This document shows positions 17,453 to 27,276 of a stretch of 64,000 nucleotides of DNA, piece after piece (the first letter of the stretch is position 1; each line of letters opens with the position of its first letter). The position numbers were made by a program, and so were the translations under genes. Under the pieces are notes generated by a model. It searched no databases and was not told the DNA's origin. It saw only the letters and a list, made by a program, of their open reading frames with translations. This stretch comes from Caballeronia cordobensis (GTDB lineage Bacteria; Pseudomonadota; Gammaproteobacteria; Burkholderiales; Burkholderiaceae), in contig NZ_FCNY02000015.1 of assembly GCF_001544575.2 (NCBI RefSeq), positions 62,001 to 126,000 on the forward strand, in the 5' to 3' direction.

Positions 17453-19540
17453 ATGTCCGCTTCAGCGCTTCCCCATGCCGCCACGGCCACCGCGCCTTCG
17501 CCGTGGCATCGCGGTGAAATCGAAATTCAGAAGGCCTTTGGCGCATTCGAGCGCATGGACGGCGCCGGGCGGCGCTTCGTGCGGGATCACATGCCGGACC
17601 AGCATCGGCAGTTCTTCGCGCAGTTGCCGTTCATCGTGGCCGGTTCCGTCGACGAGCACGGCGATGCGTGGGCGACGCTGCTCGCAGGACATCCCGGCTT
17701 CATGCAGACGCCCGACGCCAGGACACTGTCGATGACCCTCACGCGCGATCCGCTCGATCCCGCCGACGAGGGCATGCACGACGGCGCACCGATCGGGCTG
17801 CTCGGCATCGAACTGCACACGCGCCGTCGCAACCGCATGAACGGCGTGATTCGCCGCGACGGCGCGAACGCCGCATTCCACGTGGCTGTCGAGCAGAGTT
17901 TCGGCAACTGCCCGCAGTACATTCAATTGCGCGATTTCGAGTTCGTGCGCGATCCGGCCACGCCCTCGCCCGTTGCGCCGCTCGCGCTCGACGCGCTCAC
18001 TTCCCGCGCAAAGGCGATGATCGCCGGCGCGGATGCGTTTTTCGTCGCATCGTATTTCGATCGCGAGGACGGGCATCGGCAAGTGGACGTGTCGCATCGC
18101 GGCGGCAAGCCGGGATTCGTGCGCCTTTCCGACGACGGCTCGCTCACCATTCCCGATTTCGCGGGCAATCTCTTCTTCAACACGCTCGGCAATATTCTGG
18201 TCAATGGCCGCGCGGGACTGGTGTTCACGGACTTCGAAACGGGCGATCTCCTGCAACTCGCGGGCGACGCCGAAGTGCTGCTCGATTCGCCCGAAATCGC
18301 CGCGTTTCAGGGCGCGGAAAGGCTGTGGCGCTTCACGCCACGCCGCATCGTGTATCGCGCTCAGGCGTTGCCGTTGCGATGGAAGGCGCGTGCGGAAGGC
18401 GCGTCGCCGAATTCGCTGATGACGGGCGACTGGCAGCAGGTCGCCGAACGCCTGAAGGCCGCCGCGCTCGCCAACGCGTGGCGCGCGTTTCGCGTGAGCA
18501 AGACCGTCGACGAGAGCGACGCGATTCGCTCGTTTTATCTCGAACCGGCCGACGGCGCGGGCATCGTGCCGCACCAGGCGGGGCAACATCTGCCGATCCG
18601 CGTGATGCTGCCGGGCGAGACGAAGCCGGCCATACGCACCTACACGCTGTCGGTGGCGCCATCGGACGGCGTGTACCGGATCAGCGTGAAGCGCGAGGGC
18701 CGAGTGTCCGCGTATCTGCACGACACGCTGAAAGCGGGCGACGTCATCGAGGCGCGCGCGCCCGCGGGCGACTTCACGATCGATCCACGGGAGCCGCGTC
18801 CCGCCGTGCTGATGGCGGCGGGCGTCGGCATCACGCCGATGCTGGCGATGCTGCGGCACATCGTCTACGAAGGGCTGAGGAAGCGGCGCGTACGGCCGGT
18901 GTGGATGATCGTGTCGGCGCATTCGCTCGCGAGCCGCGCGTTCGCACAGGAAATCGATGCGCTTGCGCAAAGCGCGGGCGGCGCCGTGAACGTGATTCGC
19001 GTGCTCAGCGACACGAACGGCGCGCAGCTCGACCGCGATTACGACGTTTCAGGGCGCATCGATATCGACCTGTTGACGAGCCGCCTGCCGTTCAACGACT
19101 ACGACTTTTATCTGTGCGGGCCGGGCGCGTTCATGCAGACGATCTACGACGGCCTGCGCGGGCTCAATGTCGCCGATACGCGCATTCATGCCGAAGCGTT
19201 CGGGCCATCGGCGCTCAAGCGCACAGCGGATCGCGGCGCGGACGTGAAGCCCATGCGTCCCGCCGCCACGGCGCCCGTGAAGGTCGAATTCCTGAAGTCG
19301 CGCACGGATGCGCAATGGAAGCCGGGCGGCGGCACGCTGCTGGAACTGGCCGAGGAAAGCGGCCTGTCGCCGGAGTTCAACTGCCGTGGGGGCACGTGCG
19401 GAACTTGCAGGACGCGCATCGTCGAGGGCGCGGTGTCGTATGAGAGCGAGCCCGCTTTCCATGTGGACGACGGCGAAGCGCTGATCTGCTGCGCGGTGCC
19501 TGCCGCCGACTCGGAAGGAGCCTTGCGACTCGATCTCTAG
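17453..19540 (+). CDS. Fused FMN-binding (PNPOx-like) / ferredoxin reductase / 2Fe-2S protein
   Basis: 695 residues in three parts. Residues about 30-230 form a pyridoxamine-phosphate-oxidase-like split barrel (QLPFIVAGSVDEHGDAWATLL, later NCPQYIQLRDFEF). Residues about 340-590 are an FAD/NAD(P)H oxidoreductase (PIRVMLPGETKPAIRTYTLS for FAD, then GVGITPMLAMLRH, ending YLCGPGAFMQ). A plant-type ferredoxin follows with CRGGTCGTC and a distal Cys (about 644, 649, 652, 679). It likely moves electrons from NAD(P)H through flavin to the Fe-S centre. Substrate unknown. The downstream LysR may control it. Confidence 0.9.
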   Translation: MSASALPHAATATAPSPWHRGEIEIQKAFGAFERMDGAGRRFVRDHMPDQHRQFFAQLPFIVAGSVDEHGDAWATLLAGHPGFMQTPDARTLSMTLTRDPLDPADEGMHDGAPIGLLGIELHTRRRNRMNGVIRRDGANAAFHVAVEQSFGNCPQYIQLRDFEFVRDPATPSPVAPLALDALTSRAKAMIAGADAFFVASYFDREDGHRQVDVSHRGGKPGFVRLSDDGSLTIPDFAGNLFFNTLGNILVNGRAGLVFTDFETGDLLQLAGDAEVLLDSPEIAAFQGAERLWRFTPRRIVYRAQALPLRWKARAEGASPNSLMTGDWQQVAERLKAAALANAWRAFRVSKTVDESDAIRSFYLEPADGAGIVPHQAGQHLPIRVMLPGETKPAIRTYTLSVAPSDGVYRISVKREGRVSAYLHDTLKAGDVIEARAPAGDFTIDPREPRPAVLMAAGVGITPMLAMLRHIVYEGLRKRRVRPVWMIVSAHSLASRAFAQEIDALAQSAGGAVNVIRVLSDTNGAQLDRDYDVSGRIDIDLLTSRLPFNDYDFYLCGPGAFMQTIYDGLRGLNVADTRIHAEAFGPSALKRTADRGADVKPMRPAATAPVKVEFLKSRTDAQWKPGGGTLLELAEESGLSPEFNCRGGTCGTCRTRIVEGAVSYESEPAFHVDDGEALICCAVPAADSEGALRLDL

Positions 19541-19607
19541 ATTGTGTCGGGCGCGCCGATCCCCGACAATGCACGGCATCTTTTCAGCGGATGCCCGGCG
19601 CGCTCAC

Positions 19608-20507
19608 ATGGACCGATTACAGGCAATGACGACCTTCGTCACGGTGGTCGAAACGGGCGGCTTCGCCTCGGCCGCGCGCAAGCTCGACGTGTCGCCGTCG
19701 GTCGTGAGCCGCGTCGTGACGGAGCTCGAAGAGCATCTCGGCGTGCGCCTGCTCACGCGCACCACGCGCGTCGTACGCCTCACCGACGCCGGCAGCGGCT
19801 ATTTCGAGGATTGCCGCCGCATTCTCGGTGAAGTCGATATCGCCGAATTGTCCGCGACGGGCACGCACTCGTCGCCGCGCGGCCTGCTCTCGATCACCGC
19901 GCCGGTGATGTTCGGCCGCCTGCACGTCACGCCGATCGTGCTGGACTATCTCAAACGCTATCCGGAAACCGATGCGAACTGCTGGTTCGTCGATCGCGTC
20001 GTGAATCTCGTCGATGAAGGCATCGACGTTGCGGTGCGCATCGCGCAACTGCCGGATTCATCGTTGCAGGCGATCAATGTCGGGCGCGTGCGGCGCGTGC
20101 TGTGCGCATCGCCCGCGTATCTGGAGAAGCACGGCACGCCGCGCCATCCGGATGACCTCGCGAACCATGCCGTGATCGCGTCCACGGGTTCTTCGACGCC
20201 GACGGAGTGGCGTCTTCACGACGGCGAGCGGCAAATCCCCGTGCGCGCGCATGCGCGTTTCACGACGACCACCAACGATTCGGCCATCGCCGCCGCGCTC
20301 GCCGATTTCGGCATCGCGCGGCTGATGTCGTATCAGGTCGCGCAGGACGTGTGCGAAGGGCGTCTCGTCATCGTGCTGCCGGAGTTCGAGCCGCCGCCCT
20401 TGCCGATTCATCTCGTGCATCGCGAAGGACGCCACGTTGCGCAGAAGGTGCGCGCGTTCCTCGATCTCGCCGTGGCCACGCTGCGCGCGGACGCGTCGCT
20501 GCGCTGA
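19608..20507 (+). CDS. LysR-family transcriptional regulator
   Basis: 299 residues from MDRLQAMTTFVTVVETGGFASAARKLDVSPSVVSRVV, an unmistakable LysR winged HTH, with the inducer-binding domain after about residue 90. It belongs to the subgroup with FVDRVVNLVDEGIDVAVRI that often controls oxidoreductase or efflux genes. It lies 65 bp after the oxidoreductase on the same strand. Target not provable. Confidence 0.9.
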   Translation: MDRLQAMTTFVTVVETGGFASAARKLDVSPSVVSRVVTELEEHLGVRLLTRTTRVVRLTDAGSGYFEDCRRILGEVDIAELSATGTHSSPRGLLSITAPVMFGRLHVTPIVLDYLKRYPETDANCWFVDRVVNLVDEGIDVAVRIAQLPDSSLQAINVGRVRRVLCASPAYLEKHGTPRHPDDLANHAVIASTGSSTPTEWRLHDGERQIPVRAHARFTTTTNDSAIAAALADFGIARLMSYQVAQDVCEGRLVIVLPEFEPPPLPIHLVHREGRHVAQKVRAFLDLAVATLRADASLR

Positions 20508-20672
20508 TGCCTGCACCTCGCGCGTGACAATTCGTCTGTCATCGGCGAATCGAACGCCCGTTAGCACGCCCGCCGTGCAAAATGCGGCCAAAACATGCAA
20601 CATAGCTGTCTCGAACGATCGCACCGATCGGCGCGCTTTCGGCTTTCCCGAACCCTAACCGGCTCACGCACC

Positions 20673-22148
20673 ATGACGAAACCAACCTCTCCCTCGAACG
20701 AACGCCCGCTCGACATGATCATCTTCGGCGGCGGCGGAGACCTGGCCGCGCGCAAGCTGCTGCCGGCGCTCTACATGGCGCACACCCACTGCAACCTGCC
20801 CGCCGACACGCGCATTCTCGCGATCGGCCGCAAGGACTGGTCGCGCGAGGACTACCTGAAGAACTTCATGGAAGAGCAGGCGCGTCCGTTCATCGAAGGC
20901 AAGGTCTTCGATGCGCAGTCGTGGGACAAATTCCTCGCCCTCTTCGACTACGTGCGCATCGACGTCGAGAATCCGTCGGACTTCCAGCGTCTCGCGCAGG
21001 CCGTGCGGCCGGGCTCGCAGCGCGTGCTGTATCTGTCGACGTCGCCGGAACTGTTCGTGACCATCTGCGACAACCTCGACAACGCGGGCATTCTCGATGA
21101 ACACGCGCGCGTCGTGCTGGAAAAGCCGCTCGGTCACGATCTGGCTTCCGCGGTCGCGATCAACGACGCGGTCGGCAAGCACTTCAAGGAAGAGCAGATT
21201 TATCGCATCGACCATTATCTCGGCAAGGAAACGGTGCAGAACCTGATGGTGCTGCGCTTCGGCAACGCGATCTTCGGGCCGCTGTGGCAGGCGCCGTATA
21301 TCAAGAGCGTGCAGATCACGGTGTCGGAGACGGTCGGCGTGGGCAGCCGCGCGGGTTTCTACGATCACACCGGCGCATTGCGCGACATGGTGCAGAACCA
21401 CTTGCTGCAACTGCTGTGCATCGTCGCGATGGAGCCGCCCGTTTCGCTCGATCCGGACGCCGTGCGCGACGAAAAGCTCAAGGTGCTGAAGTCGCTGCGT
21501 CCGATGTCCGTTGCCGATATCGCGCGCGACACCGTGCGCGGCCAGTACACGGCGGGCGCGGTGGGCGGCGAGGCGGTGAAGGGTTATCTGGAGGAGCCGA
21601 ACGTGCCCGCGGACAGCCGCGCGGAAACCTTCGTCGCGTTGCGCGCGCATATCAACAACTGGCGCTGGGCCAACGTGCCGTTCTTCCTGCGCACCGGCAA
21701 GCGCATGCAGAATCGCCGCTCGGAGATCGTCATCGACTTCGCGGATCTGCCGTTCTCGATCATCCCCGATGGTCCGCGTCACTACGGCAACCGGCTCACG
21801 ATCACGTTGCAGCCGGAAGAATCGATCCAGTTGCAGATGATGGCGAAGGAACCGGGCAGCGGCATGCACATGCAGCCCGTGACGCTCAATCTCGACCTGC
21901 AGCAAGCCATGACGCAGCGGCGTGCCGAGGCGTACGAGCGTTTGCTGATCGATGTGATTCGCGGCCGCCTCACGCACTTCATGCGGCGCGACGAACTGGA
22001 AGCGGCCTGGACGTGGGTCGAACCGATTCTCAATGGCTGGAAGGAACTGGGCGACCGGCCGCGCGGTTATACGGCGGGAACGTTCGGGCCGGCGGCGTCG
22101 AGCGCGTTGATGGCGCGGGAAAATCAGGCCTGGGCGGAAGAGGCCTGA
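20673..22148 (+). CDS. zwf: Glucose-6-phosphate 1-dehydrogenase
   Basis: 491 residues, the family length. NADP-binding IIFGGGGDLAARKLLPALY near the N-terminus, active-site RIDHYLGKETVQNLMVLRF, and FLRTGKRM with the C-terminal domain. Oxidises glucose 6-phosphate to 6-phosphogluconolactone, giving NADPH at the entry of the pentose phosphate and Entner-Doudoroff routes. Here it is separate from pgl and edd. Start ATG follows an ORF-free leader; no strong Shine-Dalgarno, but the family start agrees. Confidence 0.96.
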   Translation: MTKPTSPSNERPLDMIIFGGGGDLAARKLLPALYMAHTHCNLPADTRILAIGRKDWSREDYLKNFMEEQARPFIEGKVFDAQSWDKFLALFDYVRIDVENPSDFQRLAQAVRPGSQRVLYLSTSPELFVTICDNLDNAGILDEHARVVLEKPLGHDLASAVAINDAVGKHFKEEQIYRIDHYLGKETVQNLMVLRFGNAIFGPLWQAPYIKSVQITVSETVGVGSRAGFYDHTGALRDMVQNHLLQLLCIVAMEPPVSLDPDAVRDEKLKVLKSLRPMSVADIARDTVRGQYTAGAVGGEAVKGYLEEPNVPADSRAETFVALRAHINNWRWANVPFFLRTGKRMQNRRSEIVIDFADLPFSIIPDGPRHYGNRLTITLQPEESIQLQMMAKEPGSGMHMQPVTLNLDLQQAMTQRRAEAYERLLIDVIRGRLTHFMRRDELEAAWTWVEPILNGWKELGDRPRGYTAGTFGPAASSALMARENQAWAEEA

Positions 22149-22163
22149 CGCGCCGACGTTATT

Positions 22164-23456
22164 TCACCGCATGACGGCGTGCGGCGCGCGTTTCGACGCC
22201 CACGCCGCACCCAGCGCCATCACCGCCGAGAGCACCACAATCCCGCCGAGAATGCCGCCAAGCCGCATCAGCGCGGGCGCAGGATCGGACGACCAGTGAT
22301 GGTCCTGCACGAACACCATGATGAAGGCGATGCCGAACTGCCGCCCGACATAGCTCGCGCCTTGCGTGCCCGTCTGCACATGGCAGCCGATCCACACGCC
22401 CGCGCATAGCGCGATCATGCAGGCGAGCGCGTGATCGCCGAGCAAGGGCAGCAGCGCGAGACTCACCGCGCCCGCGAGCAAACAGCCGACGAAGCGCTGG
22501 ATCATGCGCTCCGCGATCGGCTTGTGCGTCGGCTTGCCGAGCGCCGACGCGGGCAGGATCAGCACGGCGATCGCCGTCACCATCGCCTGCGCGAAGCCGG
22601 GCAGGTCCCACACGTAGGCAAGCGACGCAAGGATCATCACCGACCACGCGCTCTGCCAGCCGAGGCGCTTGCGCATGGCGAGCGCGATGTGCTCGTCGCG
22701 CGCCACGTGCGTCGCATCGAGTGCCTGCACGGCGCGGGCCGCATCGGACGGCATGACGGTGACGAGCTGCGCATTGGCGCCATCGACGCGATCGATCGTC
22801 GATGCCGCCTGCGCGCGCGGCACCGGCGGCGCCCCGCGCGACTTGCGATAGTGCTGCACGCCCGCGTGAAAAACCGCCGACACCGCCACGCACGCAACCG
22901 TCCCGACGACCACTTCCGCGACACGCAAGAGCGCGAACGACGCCGTCGCCGCCGCGGACGCGAGCCGATGCGCCTCGAACGTCACCATCAGCGACGTGAC
23001 CGCGCCGAGTACCCACGCGTAGCCTGCATCAGAAATGAGCGCGCGATAGACCGCGACGCCCGTGATCACGCCGAGCAGCGGCACGAAGAGCCATGGCGCA
23101 TCGCCGATGACGGGCCCGGCCACCGCGCCGATCAGCGCGCCCGCGACCGTGCCGATCACGCGCTGCACGCCGCGCTGGGCGCACGCGGAGAACTTCGTCT
23201 GCATCACCGCGAAGCCGCTGATCGCGGCCCACCAGATGTTGCTCAGGTGAAACGCATAGGCGAGCGCCACCGCGAGCCCGACCGAAAGCATGGCCTGCGT
23301 GGCGAAAAGCGCGCGCGCGGGCGTCGGCCGGATCGCGATCAGCTCGCGCCCGAGCGACGCGAAGGCATCCCGGACGATGTGGGCAAGCGCGCCCAGTGCC
23401 GCGGCGCTTTCATGGAGGATGGGCTGGGCGCTTCGGGGAGAATCGTCGGTTGGCAT
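22164..23456 (-). CDS. FUSC-family membrane protein (aromatic-acid exporter type)
   Basis: 430 residues. Two clusters of about six short hydrophobic helices (residues about 50-190 and 290-420) with a cytoplasmic domain between, the FUSC/YccS/AaeB plan. Typical sequence: ALFATQAMLSVGLAVALAYAFHLSNIWWAAISGFAVMQ. Members export hydroxylated aromatic acids or fusaric acid, generally with a membrane-fusion partner, and none is visible here. It converges on zwf. Confidence 0.85.
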   Translation of the reverse strand: MPTDDSPRSAQPILHESAAALGALAHIVRDAFASLGRELIAIRPTPARALFATQAMLSVGLAVALAYAFHLSNIWWAAISGFAVMQTKFSACAQRGVQRVIGTVAGALIGAVAGPVIGDAPWLFVPLLGVITGVAVYRALISDAGYAWVLGAVTSLMVTFEAHRLASAAATASFALLRVAEVVVGTVACVAVSAVFHAGVQHYRKSRGAPPVPRAQAASTIDRVDGANAQLVTVMPSDAARAVQALDATHVARDEHIALAMRKRLGWQSAWSVMILASLAYVWDLPGFAQAMVTAIAVLILPASALGKPTHKPIAERMIQRFVGCLLAGAVSLALLPLLGDHALACMIALCAGVWIGCHVQTGTQGASYVGRQFGIAFIMVFVQDHHWSSDPAPALMRLGGILGGIVVLSAVMALGAAWASKRAPHAVMR

Positions 23457-23543
23457 CGTTCTGGCGAAAGAGCGGCGTTTGCTTGAGCGTAGCCGCCTGT
23501 CGTCCAGATGCAAAGCCGAACTGCGCGCGGTGCGGCAAATCCG

Positions 23544-24182
23544 CTACACGCGCGAGGTCAGCAGCCGGATGCCCGCCGCGCCGAACACGAGCGCGAGGCA
23601 CGCGTCCAGTCCGCGCTGGATGCGCCGGTAGACACGCCGCGCCGATGCCATCGAAAAGAGCGCGGCATAGCCGCCGAACACGCACACCCCGATGCACAGA
23701 CAGCCCGCGACGACGACGAGCATGTGCCCCGCCCCCTCGCCCGACGACGATCCGAGCGCCGCGACGGACATCCACACGAGAATCGCTTTCGGGTTGGTGA
23801 GATGCAGGAGCGCGCCACGCGCGTAGAGCTTGCGGCCGCTCTGTCCGGACGCGTCCGTGGACGATGCGCGCACCGGCGGCCTGAGCGCCGCGCGCCCCGA
23901 CTTGAAGGCGAGCCACAGCAGATACAGCCCGCCGCAGATCTTCACGCCGATGAGAAAGCCCGAATACGCCGTGAGCGCGGCGGACAGGCCGAGCGCCGCG
24001 AGCATCGCCCAGAAGAACGAGCCGGACATCACGCCCGCCGCGAATGCGAACGCCGCGCGCCGGCCCGAGGTGCTCGCGATCGACATGATCGCGAGATTGC
24101 TCGGCCCCGGGCTCGCGGTGCCGACGAAGTACGCGGAATACGCGATGAGCAGGTTTGCGCTGAACAGGGCGTGGTCGGTCAT
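23544..24182 (-). CDS. LysE/RhtB-family amino-acid exporter
   Basis: 212 residues, about six membrane helices. The family signature is at the N-terminus: YFVGTASPGPSNLAIMSIASTSGRRAAFAFAAGVMSG. Also has the LLHLTNPKAILVWMSV motif of the Rht subgroup. Exports amino acids or related metabolites by proton antiport. The specific substrate is unknown; no regulator is adjacent. Confidence 0.9.
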   Translation of the reverse strand: MTDHALFSANLLIAYSAYFVGTASPGPSNLAIMSIASTSGRRAAFAFAAGVMSGSFFWAMLAALGLSAALTAYSGFLIGVKICGGLYLLWLAFKSGRAALRPPVRASSTDASGQSGRKLYARGALLHLTNPKAILVWMSVAALGSSSGEGAGHMLVVVAGCLCIGVCVFGGYAALFSMASARRVYRRIQRGLDACLALVFGAAGIRLLTSRV

Positions 24183-24303
24183 GGCCGTCGCATCTCCATC
24201 GGGCTGGAATGTACGGCATTGTCGGCGAGCCACGCCGGGCGCGTCCATGAACGATTTGGGTTCGAGCGGGCGGGCCAGTTGCGGCGTCGCGGACGCCCGG
24301 CGC

Positions 24304-25920
24304 TCAAGCCTCCACGTCGAGCTTCACCTCGTAAAGCGACTTGCCGTTCAGATCATGCAGGGAAACCGTCATCGCGCGGCTCGCCGGATCGATCTTCGCG
24401 CGGCCATAGAACTGTTGCAGCGCGGCGGGCGAGCGGTTCTGCGGATTGTCCTTCGGCACGCTCACATAACGCAGTTCGGGACCGAAGGTCATGTCGAGAT
24501 CGTTCGGGCCGAACGTGCCCGCGTTGATCGGCCCGCCGACGAACTCCCAGAACGGCTTGAACTCCGTGAACCGCGCGCGCGACGGATCGTAATGCGTCGC
24601 CTGCGCGTAGTGCACGTCGGCCGTGATCCACACGACATTTTTGATGTCTTCCCGCTTGATGAAGGCGAGGATGTCCCGCAGCTCCAGCTCGCGGCCGAGC
24701 GGCGCGCCGTCGTCCGCGTTGGCCCAGGCTTCGAAGGTGCCCTTCGGCACGTCGGGGTTCGCATCGGGCACGACGAGCGAAATCGGCATGTCGCTCGCGA
24801 TCACTTTCCACGTCGCGCGCGATGCCTTCAGCGACGCCTTCAGCCATTCGCTCTGCTGCGAGCCGAGAAAGGCCGAGTCGGCGTCGAGGCGCGTCTGCCT
24901 GTTCGGCGAATTCGCGCCGCGATACGAACGCTCGTCGAGCATGAACACATCGAGCAGCGGGCCGAACTGAAAGCCGCGATAGACCTGCTCCGGATCGAGC
25001 TGATTGATGCGATACGGGTTGTATTCGAACATCGCCTGTTTCGCGCGCGCTTCGAGCAGATTGATCGAACGCGTCTGATAACGCTTCTCCGCCTCGCCGA
25101 TCTGCTCGCCCGGATACCAGTTGTTGCGCACTTCGTGATCGTCCCATTGCACGAGGAACGGCACTTCGGCGGCGAAGCGGCGTTTGCTTTTATCGAGCTG
25201 GTTGTAGGCGAACGCGGCGCGGTAATCGTCGAGCGTCTGCGCGACATGCGACTTGCCCTCGGTGACGATGTTGGTCCACATCGTGCCGTCGGGCAGCTTC
25301 ACTTCCGGTTCGATCACGCTGTCCGCATAAATCTGATCGCCCTGATGGATGAAAAAATCCGGCGACTCGCGGCGCATCGCTTCATAGATGCGATAGCCGC
25401 CGAAGCGCTCGTTGATACCCCAGCCCTGCCCCGCTTCGTCGCCGGAGAAGACGAAGGTGATCGGCTTGGCCGCATCGGGCGATGCGGTGCGCAGGCGTCC
25501 CGTCACCGGCTCGCTATAGGCCTTGCCATCGACGAGATCGGCGAAGCGCACGCGATAGAACACGTCCGCGCCGGGCGGCAGAGCGGTCAGATCGACGCGC
25601 GCCGTGAAGCCGCTGCCTTCGAGCGCCGCCGGTCCGATGCGCCGCTGAAACGTGGCGAAGTTTTCGCTCGTCGAGTATTCGACGATCATGCGCGCGGGCC
25701 GGTCCGTGCGGCTCCAGACGATGCCGCTCGTCGCGGTCACGTCGCCGCTCATCACGCCGCCGGGCAGTTGCGGACGCAGCCTGTCCGCCGTGACGACGGC
25801 GGGCGCCACGCCTTGCGCGAGCGCATCGGCGAGACCCGCGCCCGTGAGCGCGAGCCCCGTGCCGGACACGAGGCCCTTCAGCAAGGTGCGTCGGGACGGT
25901 TTGACGATGCGATCCGGCAT
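24304..25920 (-). CDS. phoD: Alkaline phosphatase D (PhoD-like), Tat-exported
   Basis: 538 residues. Twin-arginine signal SRRTLLKGLVSG, then the PhoD N-terminal domain and the metallophosphatase core with FSGDEAG, HQGDQIYAD, VQWDDHEVRNNW and TADVHYAQ as metal-binding sites. PhoD enzymes use Fe3+ and Ca2+ and hydrolyse phosphodiesters and monoesters in the periplasm. The three genes upstream (TerB-like, UspA, then this) are on one strand with gaps of 18-25 bp, so they may be one transcript. No Pho box identified. Confidence 0.93.
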   Translation of the reverse strand: MPDRIVKPSRRTLLKGLVSGTGLALTGAGLADALAQGVAPAVVTADRLRPQLPGGVMSGDVTATSGIVWSRTDRPARMIVEYSTSENFATFQRRIGPAALEGSGFTARVDLTALPPGADVFYRVRFADLVDGKAYSEPVTGRLRTASPDAAKPITFVFSGDEAGQGWGINERFGGYRIYEAMRRESPDFFIHQGDQIYADSVIEPEVKLPDGTMWTNIVTEGKSHVAQTLDDYRAAFAYNQLDKSKRRFAAEVPFLVQWDDHEVRNNWYPGEQIGEAEKRYQTRSINLLEARAKQAMFEYNPYRINQLDPEQVYRGFQFGPLLDVFMLDERSYRGANSPNRQTRLDADSAFLGSQQSEWLKASLKASRATWKVIASDMPISLVVPDANPDVPKGTFEAWANADDGAPLGRELELRDILAFIKREDIKNVVWITADVHYAQATHYDPSRARFTEFKPFWEFVGGPINAGTFGPNDLDMTFGPELRYVSVPKDNPQNRSPAALQQFYGRAKIDPASRAMTVSLHDLNGKSLYEVKLDVEA

Positions 25921-25938
25921 GGGCGTTCCTCTCGAACT

Positions 25939-26472
25939 CTATGATGGGGCAGCGTTGCGCTGCGACGAATCGACGATGGTAAAACGTAACGGTGTCGCTT
26001 TTGTTTCAGCGAGCGCTTCATCGTCGTCGCCCGCACGGTTCGAGGCGATCAGCACGCGGCGGTTGCTGTGACGGCTCACCGCGTCGGACACGCGCTCTTC
26101 CCAGAAGCGCCAGTGCGCGCCCTTCGCGCGGCCAATCACGATGAGATCCGCATCGAACTCGCGCGCCGCCTGGGCGATCACGCGCCCGAGCGTCGCGCGC
26201 ATCGGCAGATCCATCGTGACGCAGACGCCGTCCACGTCCGATGCGCGCATCGTCTGCAAGGTGTGGCGCTCGACTTCGCGCGCCAGCCGGTCGACATGCG
26301 CGAGCGCCGCGCCCAGGTCGTACTGTGCCGACGATACCGCCCAGAACGGCATGCGGTCCACGATATGCAGCGCCGTGAGACGCGCGTTGAATTCGCGGGC
26401 CCGGGCAATGCCGAGCGTGAGCGCGGCATGGCTCAAGCCCGGCCCCACCGCGACGAGGATATGTTTTTGCAT
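25939..26472 (-). CDS. UspA-type universal stress protein
   Basis: 177 residues, single Usp domain: MQKHILVAVGPGLSHAALTLGIARAREFNARLTALHIVD and DADLIVIGRAKGAHWRFWEERVSDAVSRHSNRRVLIAS. The ATP-binding G-2x-G-9x-G(S/T) pattern is degenerate, so nucleotide binding is uncertain. Cytoplasmic stress role. Sits between the TerB-like gene and phoD. Confidence 0.88.
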   Translation of the reverse strand: MQKHILVAVGPGLSHAALTLGIARAREFNARLTALHIVDRMPFWAVSSAQYDLGAALAHVDRLAREVERHTLQTMRASDVDGVCVTMDLPMRATLGRVIAQAAREFDADLIVIGRAKGAHWRFWEERVSDAVSRHSNRRVLIASNRAGDDDEALAETKATPLRFTIVDSSQRNAAPS

Positions 26473-26497
26473 GATGTCGTCTCCAGTCGATCGCGTT

Positions 26498-26884
26498 TCA
26501 CTGCATGCGCCATGTGCGCTTCACGGCATCGATCACGTCGGCTTCGGCGCACGTCATGAAGCCGTCCGCGACGACCGCCGATTCGCATAACGTGAGCACG
26601 TCGCGTCGCATGCGCTCGTCGCGCACTTCTTCGGCCAGTTGCTGCACGATGTGAGGATCGACGCGGCATGCGTCGTCCCATGTGAGCGGTGAATGGCGCA
26701 TGAGGTCCTCGCACACTTCGCGCACGATCTCGTGAAGATCGCCGGGTGCAAGGCCTAGGCGCGCATAGAATCCGCACCGTTCGAGCTCTTCGATTTCCGC
26801 TCGCCCGATATGCCCGTCCGCGATCAGCGACATCACGACGATGCGCGCCGCCGCGCGGGGACTGTCCGATGGATAGTGACGCAT
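26498..26884 (-). CDS. TerB-like protein
   Basis: 128 residues, all helical. The SLIADGHIGRAEIEELERCGFYARLGL and later ESAVVADGFMTCAEADVIDAVKRTW segments match the two acidic metal-binding repeats of the tellurite-resistance TerB/DjlA-N fold (D-G-x-x-x-x-x-E). Likely cytoplasmic. First gene of the possible operon with uspA and phoD. True tellurite resistance is unlikely without terCDE. Confidence 0.7.
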   Translation of the reverse strand: MRHYPSDSPRAAARIVVMSLIADGHIGRAEIEELERCGFYARLGLAPGDLHEIVREVCEDLMRHSPLTWDDACRVDPHIVQQLAEEVRDERMRRDVLTLCESAVVADGFMTCAEADVIDAVKRTWRMQ

Positions 26885-27276
26885 GGCTTATCTCCTCGAT
26901 GAAACATCGTCAACTGAAGGCAGTGCGTGCTGCTTCGTCGAAATCGCGCCGCCTGATGCCTTGCATCGTAGGAACGGAGAATGAGCCTCGAATGAGCATG
27001 CAACGCTGTTCGCGCCGCCCGAACAAATGCGGTGAAAAGCGTCGGCCAACGCACGACAGTTCGCTTCCGCTTTGTTCACGCTGAATGCCGCGAAGCCTTG
27101 CAGCAGAAGCCTTCCGCACGACTGGCACGGCCGATGCATAAGGCCTAGCCGTCGCGTCATGACTGCCTGCCACTGTTTGATGCGACCGGGCCGGCCGCCT
27201 CGCGCGCCGGCCCGTTTCATCCGGCGCCGCGCCTTCAGCTTGCGGCGGCGCGCGCAGGCGACAAGGAGAATCGACC
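26885..27276. other. Gene-free stretch
   Basis: About 390 bp between divergent genes. I see no convincing coding region, terminator or known repeat. A short frame here with a CQSCG motif has no ribosome site or family resemblance. Confidence 0.4.

Noticed and set aside
26888..27220. Possible zinc-finger protein with CQSCG on the minus strand
   Set aside because: Only one Cys pair, no ribosome site, poor composition; likely chance in a high-GC gap.
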